DNA of 64,000 nucleotides, taken from the NCBI RefSeq assembly GCF_902497895.1, contig NZ_CABVHQ010000021.1, forward strand, positions 1-64,000. Direction: 5' to 3'. A model generated the notes under the pieces. It did not search any database. It was given only the letters and a program-made list of their open reading frames with translations, and was not told the origin of the DNA. The DNA is from Pseudomonas fluorescens (lineage in GTDB: Bacteria > Pseudomonadota > Gammaproteobacteria > Pseudomonadales > Pseudomonadaceae). Shown here piece after piece: positions 8,173 through 18,265 of this stretch. Position numbers and translations under genes: made by a program. Within the stretch, counting starts at the first letter, position 1, and each line of letters begins with the position of its first letter.

Positions 8173-9447
8173 ATGCGGGACGAGTTCAACGACCCGCTCT
8201 GGCGCACGATTTTATCGGGTGCGCAGATGCTGTTCGTGGCGTTTGGCGCGTTGGTGTTGATGCCGCTGATTACCGGCCTCGACCCCAACGTCGCGCTGTT
8301 CACGGCGGGCCTGGGGACTCTGCTGTTTCAACTGGTCACCGGGCGTCAGGTGCCGGTGTTCCTGGCTTCGAGCTTTGCCTTCATTACCCCGATCATTCTC
8401 GCCAAGGGCCAGTTCGGCCTCGCTGCGACGATGGGTGGAGTGATGGCGGCCGGTTTCGTTTATACCTTTCTGGGCCTGGCGGTGAAGATCAAGGGCACCG
8501 GTTTCATCGACCGCCTGCTGCCACCCGTGGTGATCGGCCCGGTGATTATCTCCATCGGCCTGGCCATGGCGCCGATTGCCGCCAATATGGCGATGGGCAA
8601 GGCCGGCGACGGCACTGAGCTGATCCCCTACCAGACCGCCATGCTGATCTCGATGCCGGCGCTGCTGACCACCTTGATCGTCGCCGTCTTCGGCAAAGGG
8701 ATTTTCCGCCTGGTGCCGATCATTTCCGGGGTGCTGGTGGGTTTCGGCATGGCGTTCTTCTTCGGTGTGGTCGATACCGCGAAGATTGCCGCTGCACCAT
8801 GGTTCGCGCTCCCGCACTTCACCGCTCCGGAGTTCAACTGGCAGGCGATTCTGTTTATCGTTCCGGTGGCGCTGGCGCCAGCCATCGAGCATATCGGTGG
8901 GGTGATCGCGGTCGGTAGCGTGACGGGGCGTGATTACCTGAAGAAACCCGGTCTGCACCGCACCCTGTTTGGCGATGGCATCGCCACCACCGCTGCCGGA
9001 CTGCTCGGCGGCCCACCCAACACCACCTATGCCGAAGTGACTGGCGCGGTGATGCTGACCAAGAACTACAACCCGAAAATCATGACATGGGCGGCGATTT
9101 TCGCCATCAGCCTGGCGTTTGTCGGCAAGTTCGGTGCACTGCTGCAGAGCATTCCAGTGCCGGTAATGGGTGGGATTCTCTGTCTGTTGTTCGGCTCGAT
9201 CGCCGCGGTGGGGATGAACACCATGATTCGCCACAAAATCGATCTGGGCGAAGCGCGCAATCTGGTGATTGTGTCGGTGACCCTGGTGTTCGGGATTGGC
9301 GGCGTGCTGGTGGGTACCGGGACTGGCCCGGATGACTTCGGCCTCAAAGGCATCGCCTTGTGCGCGGTGGTGGCGATCGGCCTGAATCTGCTGCTGCCCG
9401 GCAATGACAGCTGGAAGCACAAGAAGGCGGATGAGTCGTTGCTGTAA
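8173..9447 (+). CDS. uraA: Uracil permease, NCS2 family
   Basis: A 424-aa inner-membrane uracil:proton symporter with about 14 hydrophobic segments. The family glutamate lies in ALAPAIEHIGG, followed by the GGPPNTTYAE block typical of NCS2 carriers. The ATG at 8173 is chosen because GAAGGA lies nine bases before it; a GTG at 8167 overlapping the upp stop is too close. It supplies substrate to Upp. Confidence 0.95.
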   Translation: MRDEFNDPLWRTILSGAQMLFVAFGALVLMPLITGLDPNVALFTAGLGTLLFQLVTGRQVPVFLASSFAFITPIILAKGQFGLAATMGGVMAAGFVYTFLGLAVKIKGTGFIDRLLPPVVIGPVIISIGLAMAPIAANMAMGKAGDGTELIPYQTAMLISMPALLTTLIVAVFGKGIFRLVPIISGVLVGFGMAFFFGVVDTAKIAAAPWFALPHFTAPEFNWQAILFIVPVALAPAIEHIGGVIAVGSVTGRDYLKKPGLHRTLFGDGIATTAAGLLGGPPNTTYAEVTGAVMLTKNYNPKIMTWAAIFAISLAFVGKFGALLQSIPVPVMGGILCLLFGSIAAVGMNTMIRHKIDLGEARNLVIVSVTLVFGIGGVLVGTGTGPDDFGLKGIALCAVVAIGLNLLLPGNDSWKHKKADESLL

Positions 9448-9464
9448 CTGACCCAAGCAGGTCC

Positions 9465-9634
9465 CCTGTGGCAGGGGGCTTGCTGTGGCGAGGGGGCTTG
9501 CCCCCGCTGGGTCGCGAAGCGGCCCTAAAACCTGCAATCACATTTCGTCAGGCACACCGCAACCACTGGTTTTACGACTGCTGCGCAGCCGAACGGGGCG
9601 ATGCTGCGTTCCGACAAGCCCTCCTCACCACAGG
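9465..9634. repeat. REP-like inverted repeat, copy 2
   Basis: Near-identical arms to the element at 3-153 (GTGGCGAGGGGGCTTGCCCC, ACGACTGCTGCGCAGCCGAA). An extra partial arm duplicated at its left edge (CTGTGGCAGGGGGCTTG) is unique to this copy. It separates convergent uraA and hemH. Confidence 0.8.
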
Positions 9635-9642
9635 TTCTGTAT

Positions 9643-10665
9643 TTACAAGGCTCTCGGCGCCCGCTCGCACAGCGTATTCAACGCCACCGCCCACTCGGGG
9701 TTGTCATTCAGACAGGGCACCAGTATTAACTCCTCGCCCCCCGCTTCACGGAACTGCTCACGCCCGCGATCACCAATCTCTTCCAGGGTCTCGATGCAGT
9801 CGGCGACGAAAGCCGGGCACATCACCAGAATCTTCTTCACGCCTTGCGCTGCCAGCTCCTCGAGTCGCGCTTCGGTGTAGGGTTCGATCCATTTCGCCCG
9901 GCCCAGCCGCGACTGGAACGATACCGACCACTTATCCTCTGGCAACCCCAGGCGCTCGGCAAAGGCCCGGGCCGTTCGCAGGCACTGGCCGCGATAACAG
10001 GTCGCGACGACCTCTGGCGGTGCATCGCGACAGCAATCGGCCCCGCCGTCGAAACTATGACCGGGATTGAGCTTCTTCAGATGCCGTTCCGGCAGGCCAT
10101 GGAAACTCAGCAGCAGGTGATCGAAATCCTGCTGCAGATGCGGCTTGGCACTGGCCACTAACGCGTCCAGGTATTCCGGCTGGTCATAGAACGGCCGCAG
10201 CAGCGAAAACTGAATATCCAGCTGCTTTCCCCGTATCACCCGCTTGACCTCTTCGATCACCGTGGTCACGGTGCTGTCGGCAAACTGCGGGTAGAGCGGC
10301 GCTATGGTGACTTTCTTGTAGCCTTGGGCGGCCAGACGGGTGAGCGTCGACTCAATCGACGGCTCGCCGTAACGCATCGCCAGCTCCACTGGGCCCTGAG
10401 TCCATTGCTCAGTCATTGCCTGCTGCAGACGCCGGCTGAGAACCACCAGCGGCGAGCCCTCCTCCCACCAGATCGATGCGTAGGCATGGGCCGACTGCTC
10501 AGGGCGCTTGATCAGAATCAGCGAGACCAGCAAACGCCGCACCGGCCAAGGCAAGTCGATGACGTATGGGTCCATCAGAAATTGATTGAGATAGCTACGT
10601 ACGTCCGCCACCGAAGTGGAGGCCGGCGAACCCAGGTTGACCAGGAGCAACGCGTGATCGGTCAT
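9643..10665 (-). CDS. hemH: Ferrochelatase
   Basis: A 340-aa enzyme of the last step of haem synthesis, inserting Fe2+ into protoporphyrin IX. The active-site block [12 protein letters not shown] holds the catalytic histidine, and [14 protein letters not shown] holds the conserved glutamate region. The start at 10665 follows AGGA by six bases. It lies 11 bases after the TIGR01777 epimerase gene, as in P. aeruginosa PA4655-PA4656, so the two probably form an operon. Confidence 0.96.
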   Translation of the reverse strand: MTDHALLLVNLGSPASTSVADVRSYLNQFLMDPYVIDLPWPVRRLLVSLILIKRPEQSAHAYASIWWEEGSPLVVLSRRLQQAMTEQWTQGPVELAMRYGEPSIESTLTRLAAQGYKKVTIAPLYPQFADSTVTTVIEEVKRVIRGKQLDIQFSLLRPFYDQPEYLDALVASAKPHLQQDFDHLLLSFHGLPERHLKKLNPGHSFDGGADCCRDAPPEVVATCYRGQCLRTARAFAERLGLPEDKWSVSFQSRLGRAKWIEPYTEARLEELAAQGVKKILVMCPAFVADCIETLEEIGDRGREQFREAGGEELILVPCLNDNPEWAVALNTLCERAPRAL

Positions 10666-10676
10666 GCAACGTCCTT

Positions 10677-11579
10677 TCAAAGGCGGCTGGATAAATCGTC
10701 CAGAGCCGCACGTAAATCAGTGAACTGAAAAGTAAAACCGGCCGCCAACAAACGCGTCGGCGTGGCCCGCTGGCCCCCCAGCAGCAACAGTGACAACTCA
10801 CCCAGGCCAACCCGCAAAACCAGGGTCGGCACCGGCACTATCGCCGGTCGGTGCAATACGCTGCCCAGGGTCTTGGCAAACTCGCGATTGCGCACCGGCT
10901 GGGGCGCGCAGGCATTATAAGGACCGCGTGCGTCTTTCTGATTCAGAAGAAAATCAATCAGGGCGATTTGATCCTTGATATGAATCCACGGCATCCATTG
11001 CCGACCATTGCCGATAGGCCCGCCCAGCCCGAGTTTGAAGGGTATTAACAGCCGCGACAAAAAGCCGCCCTCGGCGGCCAGCACCAGCCCGGTACGAATC
11101 AGCACCACGCGGATGCCCATGGCCTCGGCGCGTTGCGCGGTTTCCTCCCAGGCAATGCACAGCTGGCTGGCGAAATCTTCATTGATCGGCGGCGATTCCT
11201 CGGTCAGCTCACGCTCGCCACCATCGCCATACCAGCCCACCGCCGAACCGGAAATCAGCAGCTGTGGTTTTTGTTCACGGCTACCAAGCCAGGCGAGCAG
11301 GGTTTCAGTCAGGCTGATCCGGCTGCTCCAGAGCAACGCCTTGCGCTTGTGGGTCCAGGGTCGACTGGCAATAGGTGCACCGGCGAGATTGATCACCGCG
11401 TCGACCGGCTCGCTGCCAAACTCTTCGAGGCGGCCGATTCCGCGAACCTGGGTCCCGCAGAGTTTGGCCACCTGATCCGGTCGACGACTCCATACAGTCA
11501 AGCGATGACCTTGAGTCAACCAGTGTTGGCAGAGCTGACGTCCTATCAAACCAGTACCGCCGGTCAGCAATATGTGCAT
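10677..11579 (-). CDS. TIGR01777 family (YfcH/SDR39U1-like) epimerase
   Basis: A 300-aa atypical extended SDR. The N-terminal NAD(P)-binding motif is [13 protein letters not shown] (residues 4-16), followed by [16 protein letters not shown] and [10 protein letters not shown], family hallmarks. The C-terminal DUF1731-like region ends [11 protein letters not shown]. Substrate unknown. GAGGA lies upstream of the ATG. It is the first gene of a probable two-gene unit with hemH and runs divergently from the renalase-like gene. Confidence 0.9.
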   Translation of the reverse strand: MHILLTGGTGLIGRQLCQHWLTQGHRLTVWSRRPDQVAKLCGTQVRGIGRLEEFGSEPVDAVINLAGAPIASRPWTHKRKALLWSSRISLTETLLAWLGSREQKPQLLISGSAVGWYGDGGERELTEESPPINEDFASQLCIAWEETAQRAEAMGIRVVLIRTGLVLAAEGGFLSRLLIPFKLGLGGPIGNGRQWMPWIHIKDQIALIDFLLNQKDARGPYNACAPQPVRNREFAKTLGSVLHRPAIVPVPTLVLRVGLGELSLLLLGGQRATPTRLLAAGFTFQFTDLRAALDDLSSRL

Positions 11580-11718
11580 GACAACTTCCTCGCGTGGCGT
11601 TTTACCCTGTCCACTAGTCTATTTTTATAAGCAGGGAGCTTTTGAATCGGGCAGGCTCTATGGTTAACAATAGGACAACCTACCTGGAACAGCTTGCAAG
11701 ACCACGCACGCAAAAAGC

Positions 11719-11742
11719 TATACCAAAAAACAATATTGTACA
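11719..11742 (+). promoter_or_regulatory. PplR/LitR-type operator and promoter of the renalase-like gene
   Basis: TATACC-N12-TGTACA matches, with one mismatch, the direct repeat T(G/A)TACA-N12-TGTA(C/T)A that I recall as the PplR1 footprint consensus in P. putida. A further TGTACA half-site lies at 11764-11769. A promoter TTGTAC (11736-11741), 17-bp spacer, TAGTCT (11759-11764) would overlap the right half-site, as expected for repression relieved by light. Binding is inferred from motif and neighbourhood. Confidence 0.6.
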
Positions 11743-11761
11743 GGTTTAAACCACGGCGTAG

Positions 11762-12775
<1,014 letters not shown>

Positions 12776-12798
12776 AGCGCATCAACCCGAACAAATTG

Positions 12799-12820
12799 CT
12801 GCTGTCGAAATGGACAGCAG
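12799..12820 (+). terminator. Hairpin after the renalase-like gene (weak terminator candidate)
   Basis: CTGCTGTC and GACAGCAG form a perfect 8-bp stem with a six-base loop 23 bases after the stop codon, but no T-run follows, so intrinsic termination is uncertain. Confidence 0.3.
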
Positions 12821-12916
12821 CCCGCCCGCAAAACCCCGAAAAAACATTTTCCAGTGACCGAACCGTTCCTCGATGAGGAAGGCACGGTAATGGAATTGAA
12901 TCCCTCTAAAAAAACC

Positions 12917-12990
12917 TATACAAATAATTTGACTTGTACACTCTTGAATCTATGATGCATTGAAGTTGTACGGGTAAAGATATCTGTACA
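12917..12990 (+). promoter_or_regulatory. Two PplR/LitR-type operators and promoter of the photolyase operon
   Basis: Site 1 (12917-12940) is TATACA-N12-TGTACA, a perfect match to the recalled PplR1 consensus. Site 2 (12967-12990) is TGTACG-N12-TGTACA, with one mismatch. A promoter TTGACT (12929-12934), 16-bp spacer, TATGAT (12951-12956) has site 1 over its -35 and site 2 at the expected transcription start. This spacing suggests autorepression by the MerR-family regulator encoded in the same operon. Confidence 0.7.
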
Positions 12991-13011
12991 GGTATAGATC
13001 AGAGGCCCCTC

Positions 13012-13977
13012 ATGTCCGGTGACGTTACTGCGACCCGACCGAAAATCGCTATCAGCGCCTGCCTGATGGGCGCCGAAGTCCGTTACAACGGTGGGCACAA
13101 GCAATCGCACCTGTGCAGTCGCACCCTGACAGATTATTTCGACTGCATTGCGGTCTGCCCGGAAGTCGCTATCGGCCTCGGTATTCCTCGCGAGCCGATC
13201 CGCCTGGTGGGTAATCCGCAGCACCCGGAGGCCATCGGCACGGTTCATCACGAGCTCAACGTCACTCAACCCTTGGTTGATTACGCTGCAAAAATGGCCG
13301 GCGAACTGCATGACATCTGCGGCTACATCTTCATGCAGAAGTCGCCCTCCTGTGGCCTGCACCGGGTCAAGGTCTACCAGGACAACGGCATGCCGATTGA
13401 TGGCGGCGGTCGCGGGATCTATGCCCGGACGTTTTGCGCGCTGCATCCTGACCTGCCGGTAGAAGAAGACGGCCGCCTGAATGATCCGGTACTGCGGGAA
13501 AACTTTCTGACTCGGGTTTTCGCCTATGCCGCCTGGCAGCAGCTGCTCAAGGAGGGTTTGAGCCGCCGCCGACTGACCGAATTTCATTCGCGCTACAAAT
13601 ACCTGCTCATGGCCCATAACCCGGTGCAATACAAAACCCTGGGCAACTTGCTCGGTCACATGGGCAAATCCGACCCCGCCCTGCTCGGTCCACGGTATTT
13701 CAGCGAGCTGATGGCGGCGCTGAAAAAATGTGCCACCCGCCGTACCCACACCAATGTTCTGCAACACCTCAGTGGCTACCTCAAGCAAACCATCAGCGCT
13801 GAAGACAAGCAGGAAATGCAGCAGGTCATCCGCCAGTACCTTCGCGGCATCGTACCGTTGGTGGTGCCCTTGACGCTGCTCAAGCACCACCTGCGACTGC
13901 ACCCCGATCCGTATGTCGCGCAGCAGGTATACCTGCAACCGCACCCGGAAAACCTCAGCCTGCGCAATGCGATCTAG
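13012..13977 (+). CDS. DUF523-DUF1722 fusion protein (TudS-like plus YbgA-like)
   Basis: A 321-aa two-domain protein. Residues 10-160 are DUF523, the thiouracil desulfidase (TudS) family. The three cluster cysteines expected for a [4Fe-4S] site are at C17 (SACLMG), C49 (VCPE) and C114 (SPSCG). Residues 200-310 are the helical DUF1722 (YbgA) domain. It is the first gene after a double PplR-type operator and three bases before the MerR regulator, so it is the leading gene of the light-responsive operon. A role in repairing thiolated or photodamaged bases is inference. Confidence 0.88.
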   Translation: MSGDVTATRPKIAISACLMGAEVRYNGGHKQSHLCSRTLTDYFDCIAVCPEVAIGLGIPREPIRLVGNPQHPEAIGTVHHELNVTQPLVDYAAKMAGELHDICGYIFMQKSPSCGLHRVKVYQDNGMPIDGGGRGIYARTFCALHPDLPVEEDGRLNDPVLRENFLTRVFAYAAWQQLLKEGLSRRRLTEFHSRYKYLLMAHNPVQYKTLGNLLGHMGKSDPALLGPRYFSELMAALKKCATRRTHTNVLQHLSGYLKQTISAEDKQEMQQVIRQYLRGIVPLVVPLTLLKHHLRLHPDPYVAQQVYLQPHPENLSLRNAI

Positions 13978-13980
13978 TCC

Positions 13981-14919
13981 ATGACCCAGCCCGACACTCC
14001 CGCCAACGACGAGCCCGGGGCCGACTTCCAACAGGCGCTGGAAGACGGCTGGCTGCCGATTCGCGAAGTTGCCCGCCAGACCGGCGTCAATGCGGTCACC
14101 TTGCGGGCCTGGGAGCGTCGCTATGGCTTGATCGTGCCGCAACGCACACCCAAAGGGCACCGGTTGTTCTCCAGCGAACATGTGCAGCGCATTTTGATGA
14201 TCCTCACCTGGCTCAACCGCGGCGTTACGGTCAGTCAGGTCAAGCAACTGCTGGACTCTGCGCAGGCATCCGTCGAACCTGCCGACAACGATTGGCAGAC
14301 CTTGCGCCGCAGCCTGCTGCAGGCGATCAGCCAGTTGGCCGAGCGCCAGATCGACGACGCCTTCAACCAGGCCATGTCACTCTACCCGCCGCGAACCTTG
14401 TGCGAACAACTGCTGATGCCGCTGCTGGCCGACCTCGAGCAGCGTTGGCAGGGCCAGTTCGGCACGCAAATGGAACGGGTGTTTTTCTATTCCTGGCTGC
14501 GCAGCAAGTTCGGCGCGCGGATCTACCATAACAATCGCCAGTTACGCACAGCGCCGCTGCTGCTGATCAACCACTCGGACCTGCCGCTGGAGCCCTATCT
14601 GTGGCTTACCGCCTGGCTGGTGAGCAGCGCCGATTGTCCCGTGGAAGTCTTCGACTGGCCGCTGCCCGCTGGCGAACTGGCGTTAGCCGTCGATCACTTG
14701 CAAGCCCGTGGCGTACTGCTTTATTCGAGCAAAGCGATAAATTTGAGCCAACTGGCGAAACTTCTGAATAGCGTCAGTTGCCCAAAAATCATTGCCGGAC
14801 CAACGGTGTGCATTCACTACCCCGAGCTGGCCGTGAAAACCGCAGAAATAGCTGACTTGTTCCTGGCCGAAGATCCTTTGTCGGCTCACCAAGGACTGGT
14901 TCAACGTGGGCTTATTTAA
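13981..14919 (+). CDS. MerR-family regulator, class II LitR/PplR-like
   Basis: A 312-aa regulator. The N-terminal winged helix carries the MerR motif (IREVARQTGVNAVTLRAWERRYG, split around residues 27-49) and SVSQV-like helix. The C-terminal 220 residues resemble the B12-binding half of CarH/LitR proteins, but no DxHxxG cobalamin-ligand motif is visible, which marks class II members. In P. putida such regulators act with separate LOV photoreceptors to control phr and neighbours. It is co-transcribed with photolyase. No LOV gene is present in this window. Confidence 0.85.
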   Translation: MTQPDTPANDEPGADFQQALEDGWLPIREVARQTGVNAVTLRAWERRYGLIVPQRTPKGHRLFSSEHVQRILMILTWLNRGVTVSQVKQLLDSAQASVEPADNDWQTLRRSLLQAISQLAERQIDDAFNQAMSLYPPRTLCEQLLMPLLADLEQRWQGQFGTQMERVFFYSWLRSKFGARIYHNNRQLRTAPLLLINHSDLPLEPYLWLTAWLVSSADCPVEVFDWPLPAGELALAVDHLQARGVLLYSSKAINLSQLAKLLNSVSCPKIIAGPTVCIHYPELAVKTAEIADLFLAEDPLSAHQGLVQRGLI

Positions 14920-14937
14920 GGTTTTTCTGGAATGACC

Positions 14938-16383
14938 ATGCACTTGATCTGGCTGCGCAGCGATCTGCGCGTACATGACAACACTGCCCTCTCGGCCGCA
15001 GCGGCGAGCGGCCCGACGGTAGCGGTGTATGTGCTGAGTCCGAAGCAATGGCTGGCCCACGACGACGCTCCGTGCAAGGTCGACTTCTGGCTGCGCAATC
15101 TGCATGAATTGAGCAAAGCCCTGGGTGAACTGAATATCCCCTTGCTGATTCGCCATGCCAGTACCTGGGAACAGGTGCCATTGGTAGTGCTCGAGCTATG
15201 CCGGCAACACGGGATCGAAGCGGTTCACGCCAACGAGGAATACGGCATTCATGAAAGCCAGCGTGATGTGGCCGTCGATAAAGTACTGCAGGCCCATGGC
15301 ATCGGCTTTCACCGTTACCTCGATCAATTGCTGTTCAAGCCTGGCAGCGTGCTGAGCAAGACCGGCAGCTATTTCCAGGTCTTCAGCCAGTTCCGCAAAA
15401 TCTGCTACGCCCGCCTGCACAGTGCGCTCCCACGCCTGATCAGCGCGCCCAACGTCCAGTTGCCGCCGGCCATCAGCAGCGATCCGGTGCCATCCGGGGT
15501 AGCAGGCTTCGCGCCTCCCGGCGAGACCTTGCGCCAGCTCTGGTCTGCGGGTGAAACCGAGGCACGGCGGCGCCTGGAGAGTTTTGCCGAGCAGCAGATT
15601 GACTACTACAAAAGCGAGCGGGACTTTCCGGCCAAGCCTGGCACCAGCCAATTGTCCGCGTATCTGGCCGCAGGAGTGATCTCGCCACGCCAGTGCTTGC
15701 ACGCCGCCTTGCACAGCAACCAGGGTGAGTTTGAAAGCGGAAATGAAGGCGCCGTGACCTGGATCAATGAGCTGCTCTGGCGCGAGTTCTATAAACATAT
15801 TCTGGTGGGTTACCCCAGAGTTTCCCGGCACCGCGCATTTCGCCCGGAAACCGAAGCCCTGGCCTGGCGCGATGCCCCTGATGAGCTGGCCGCCTGGCAG
15901 CAGGGACGGACCGGCTTGCCCATCATCGACGCAGCCATGCGCCAATTGCTGGAAACCGGCTGGATGCACAACCGGTTGCGGATGGTCGTGGCGATGTTTC
16001 TGACCAAGAACCTGCTGATCGACTGGCGTGAAGGCGAGCGTTTTTTCATGCGCCACCTGATTGACGGCGATCTGGCAGCCAACAACGGCGGCTGGCAATG
16101 GAGTTCGTCCACCGGCACCGATTCGGCGCCGTACTTCCGTATTTTCAACCCGCTGAGCCAGTCGGAAAAGTTCGATGCGCAAGGGCTGTTCATCAAGCAC
16201 TGGCTGCCGGAACTGACCGAACTGAACAACAAAGATATCCACAACCCGGCTGCCAGGGGTGGGTTATTCGGCGCGCCCGACTACCCACCGCCGATGGTCG
16301 ATCTGAACCAGTCTCGTCAACGGGCACTGACCGCGTTCAAGAGTCTGCCGTCGCGACAGGCTGTGGGAGCCGGGCATGAATGA
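14938..16383 (+). CDS. phrB: Deoxyribodipyrimidine photolyase
   Basis: A 481-aa DNA repair flavoenzyme that splits cyclobutane pyrimidine dimers using blue light. The N-terminal antenna domain starts HLIWLRSDLRVHDNTAL. The FAD-binding domain includes TGLPIIDAAMRQLLETGWMH and ANNGGWQWSSSTGTD, with the NPLSQSEKFD signature. The inner ATG (14938) is used because GGA lies six bases before it and homologues start at this point; 14932 is the alternative. It is the third gene of the operon led by the DUF523 protein. Confidence 0.95.
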   Translation: MHLIWLRSDLRVHDNTALSAAAASGPTVAVYVLSPKQWLAHDDAPCKVDFWLRNLHELSKALGELNIPLLIRHASTWEQVPLVVLELCRQHGIEAVHANEEYGIHESQRDVAVDKVLQAHGIGFHRYLDQLLFKPGSVLSKTGSYFQVFSQFRKICYARLHSALPRLISAPNVQLPPAISSDPVPSGVAGFAPPGETLRQLWSAGETEARRRLESFAEQQIDYYKSERDFPAKPGTSQLSAYLAAGVISPRQCLHAALHSNQGEFESGNEGAVTWINELLWREFYKHILVGYPRVSRHRAFRPETEALAWRDAPDELAAWQQGRTGLPIIDAAMRQLLETGWMHNRLRMVVAMFLTKNLLIDWREGERFFMRHLIDGDLAANNGGWQWSSSTGTDSAPYFRIFNPLSQSEKFDAQGLFIKHWLPELTELNNKDIHNPAARGGLFGAPDYPPPMVDLNQSRQRALTAFKSLPSRQAVGAGHE

Positions 16384-16401
16384 TTTTGAAAGGAGAATGG
16401 G

Positions 16402-17112
16402 ATGAGGCGTACACCTCCACGTCGTATCTGGTTGACCGGCGCCGCCAGCGGAATCGGCGCCGCGCTGGCCGAGGAACTGCTCAAGTCAGGGGCGCACCTT
16501 GCCCTCAGTGCACGTGCTGTTGCACCACTGCAAGCGCTGTCCATGCGTTTTCCGGGGCAGGTGCTGTTGGTCCCTGGCGACCTCACCAACAGCCAGCAGG
16601 TGCGGGAGATCAGTGAACGCATCAGCGAGGCCTGGGGCTCGCTCGACAGTTTGATCCTCAATGCCGGCACCTGTGAATACGTCGATGCCAGGCAGCACGA
16701 TAGCTCAATCATCGAACATGTGGTGCGCACCAACCTACTGGCCAGCAGTTATTGCATCGAAGCCTCCCTGCCCCTGTTACGGGCCGGGAACAAACCGCAT
16801 CTGGTGGGCATCGCCAGCTCAGTGACCTGGCTGCAGCTGCCGCAAACTGCCGATAATGGCGCTTGCAATACCGGCCTGCGCTCGCTGTTCGAATCGCTGC
16901 GCATCGATCTGGCACCGCAAGGTATTGATGTCACCGTACTGAGCCCGGGCTTCATCGATACTCCCTTTATTGATGAAAATGACTTGCCCATGCCGCAAAA
17001 CTGGCCGCTGGACAAGGCCGCACGACATGTTCTCGAGGAAATCCGGAGTCGCCCGCCGAAAATCGCTTTTGCGGCCTTGAGCATGGCCGGGTTCTGGCCG
17101 CTGCCGAAGTAG
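16402..17112 (+). CDS. SDR-family protein lacking the catalytic Tyr/Lys
   Basis: A 236-aa short-chain dehydrogenase fold. The cofactor motif TGAASGIG (12-19), NAG (87-89) and active-site serine (IASS, 139-140) are present. The catalytic YxxxK, expected 12-13 residues after the serine, reads N152-G-A-C-N156, so both Tyr and Lys are gone while the following helix (LRSLFESLRIDL) aligns normally. No frameshift is evident. AAGGAG precedes the ATG and the gene is 18 bases after phrB, so it belongs to the photolyase operon. It may bind NAD(P) without dehydrogenase activity. Confidence 0.85.
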   Translation: MRRTPPRRIWLTGAASGIGAALAEELLKSGAHLALSARAVAPLQALSMRFPGQVLLVPGDLTNSQQVREISERISEAWGSLDSLILNAGTCEYVDARQHDSSIIEHVVRTNLLASSYCIEASLPLLRAGNKPHLVGIASSVTWLQLPQTADNGACNTGLRSLFESLRIDLAPQGIDVTVLSPGFIDTPFIDENDLPMPQNWPLDKAARHVLEEIRSRPPKIAFAALSMAGFWPLPK

Positions 17113-17202
17113 CCGCAGCGCTGATCGGCAAGCACAGGGCGTGTGACTGCGTCCGTCAGGCCTTTCACACAACAGTGGCTCACTGCCTTACACTGCATGG
17201 CT

Positions 17203-17508
17203 ATGACCACTATTCCCCTCATCGAGATCGCCGAACCGGCCGTCACCTGCTCCACATGCGCGGCCTGCTGCTGCCAACTGGAAGTCATGCTGATCACCGA
17301 CACCGGCGTGCCCGAACGTTTTATCGACACGGACGATTGGGGTGGGGAAGTCATGCTGCGCCTGGATGACGGCTGGTGCGCCGCACTGGATCGCAACAGC
17401 ATGATGTGCACCATCTACGAGAAACGCCCGCTGATCTGTCGGGAGTTCGAGATGGGCGCGCCAGAATGCATCAACGAACGCCTGGGGATTGCGACGGCGT
17501 ATCGCTGA
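17203..17508 (+). CDS. YkgJ-family cysteine cluster protein
   Basis: About 101 aa. The cysteine-rich CSTCAACCCQLEV block near the N-terminus and the downstream GWCAALD / MCTIYEKRPLICREFEMG motifs are the YkgJ/UPF0153 hallmarks of a putative Zn or Fe-S binding protein. The start is uncertain (17197 and 17203 both ATG); neither has a strong ribosome site. It follows the SDR gene by 90 bases and may be part of the same unit. Confidence 0.82.
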   Translation: MTTIPLIEIAEPAVTCSTCAACCCQLEVMLITDTGVPERFIDTDDWGGEVMLRLDDGWCAALDRNSMMCTIYEKRPLICREFEMGAPECINERLGIATAYR

Positions 17509-17530
17509 AGTCAAAGTTACCCGAGTACCA

Positions 17531-17622
17531 ATGTGGGAGCGAGCTTGCTCGCGATAGCGCTTCAACATTCAGCACTGTGTTGTCAGTCCATCCGTCATCG
17601 CGAGCAAGCTCGCTCCCACATT
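17531..17622. repeat. REPIN, second sequence type
   Basis: ATGTGGGAGCGAGCTTGCTC and its inverse GAGCAAGCTCGCTCCCACAT enclose about 45 bases between convergent ykgJ-like and pagL genes. It differs from the GATCGCAG-type REPs elsewhere in the window and matches the common P. fluorescens GTGGGAGC family. Confidence 0.85.
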
Positions 17623-17628
17623 AAGAGC

Positions 17629-18147
17629 TTACAACGCCATTGTGTAATGCAGCGCGTAACTTTCTATACCGTCGTTAGGGCTGGTGAAACCGGCGTTTGA
17701 GTAGTGTGTCGCGCGAACACCAACCTCATGCCCACCGGCAAAGCGCAGGCCGAAACCGATGCGATCTTCGAACTGGAAGGCCGACCCCAGGTTTTTGCTC
17801 TCCACCTCGGTTTCGGCAAACAGCGCAATGCCCACGCCTAATTCGATATAAGGTTTGACGGTTTCACCGGCGAATTCATACACAAATACCGGCGAAAACG
17901 ACAGGCTGTGATTACTGGAGGTTTTGTCACCATCCCAAAAGGTGTAGGCACCGTCCCAGTAGCCCGTCAGACGGCCGACACTACTCTGTAGCCAACTCTT
18001 GTCCCAATCGAACTGCATTCCCAGGCGGTAGGTCATCGTCGACTCGCCGGTCTGGCCCACTGCGAACTCGACGCCCGCAGCCTGTGCCGAAAAGCTGTGC
18101 CCCAGCATGGCGACCGCAATGACGGCCAGACAAAATAGTCGTTTCAT
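17629..18147 (-). CDS. pagL: Lipid A 3-O-deacylase PagL
   Basis: A 172-aa outer-membrane beta-barrel enzyme that removes the 3-linked acyl chain of lipid A. It has a signal peptide (residues 1-26, ending SAQA) and the catalytic set H148-x-S150 (ATHYSN) with E162 (GIESYALHY). The start at 18147 has AAGGA eight bases upstream, better than an ATG nine bases further out. Position between the photolyase operon and murI matches P. aeruginosa PA4661. Confidence 0.9.
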   Translation of the reverse strand: MKRLFCLAVIAVAMLGHSFSAQAAGVEFAVGQTGESTMTYRLGMQFDWDKSWLQSSVGRLTGYWDGAYTFWDGDKTSSNHSLSFSPVFVYEFAGETVKPYIELGVGIALFAETEVESKNLGSAFQFEDRIGFGLRFAGGHEVGVRATHYSNAGFTSPNDGIESYALHYTMAL

Positions 18148-18265
18148 GAGAAACATCCTTTCACGAACGTTTTTTATATTGTTCTTGTACTACTCAACAG
18201 ACTAGCTATAGAAGTCGCCGCTCACGCAGAAGTTCAGCGCTTTTGAGGGTTGTTCCAAGGTTTTT

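Noticed and set aside
8212-9537. 441-codon minus-strand frame opposite uraA
   Set aside because: His/Gln/Arg-rich antisense translation of a membrane protein gene; typical high-GC shadow.
12916-14247. 443-codon minus-strand frame across the DUF523 gene and the regulator start
   Set aside because: Covers two well-supported plus-strand genes and the operator region; no motif.
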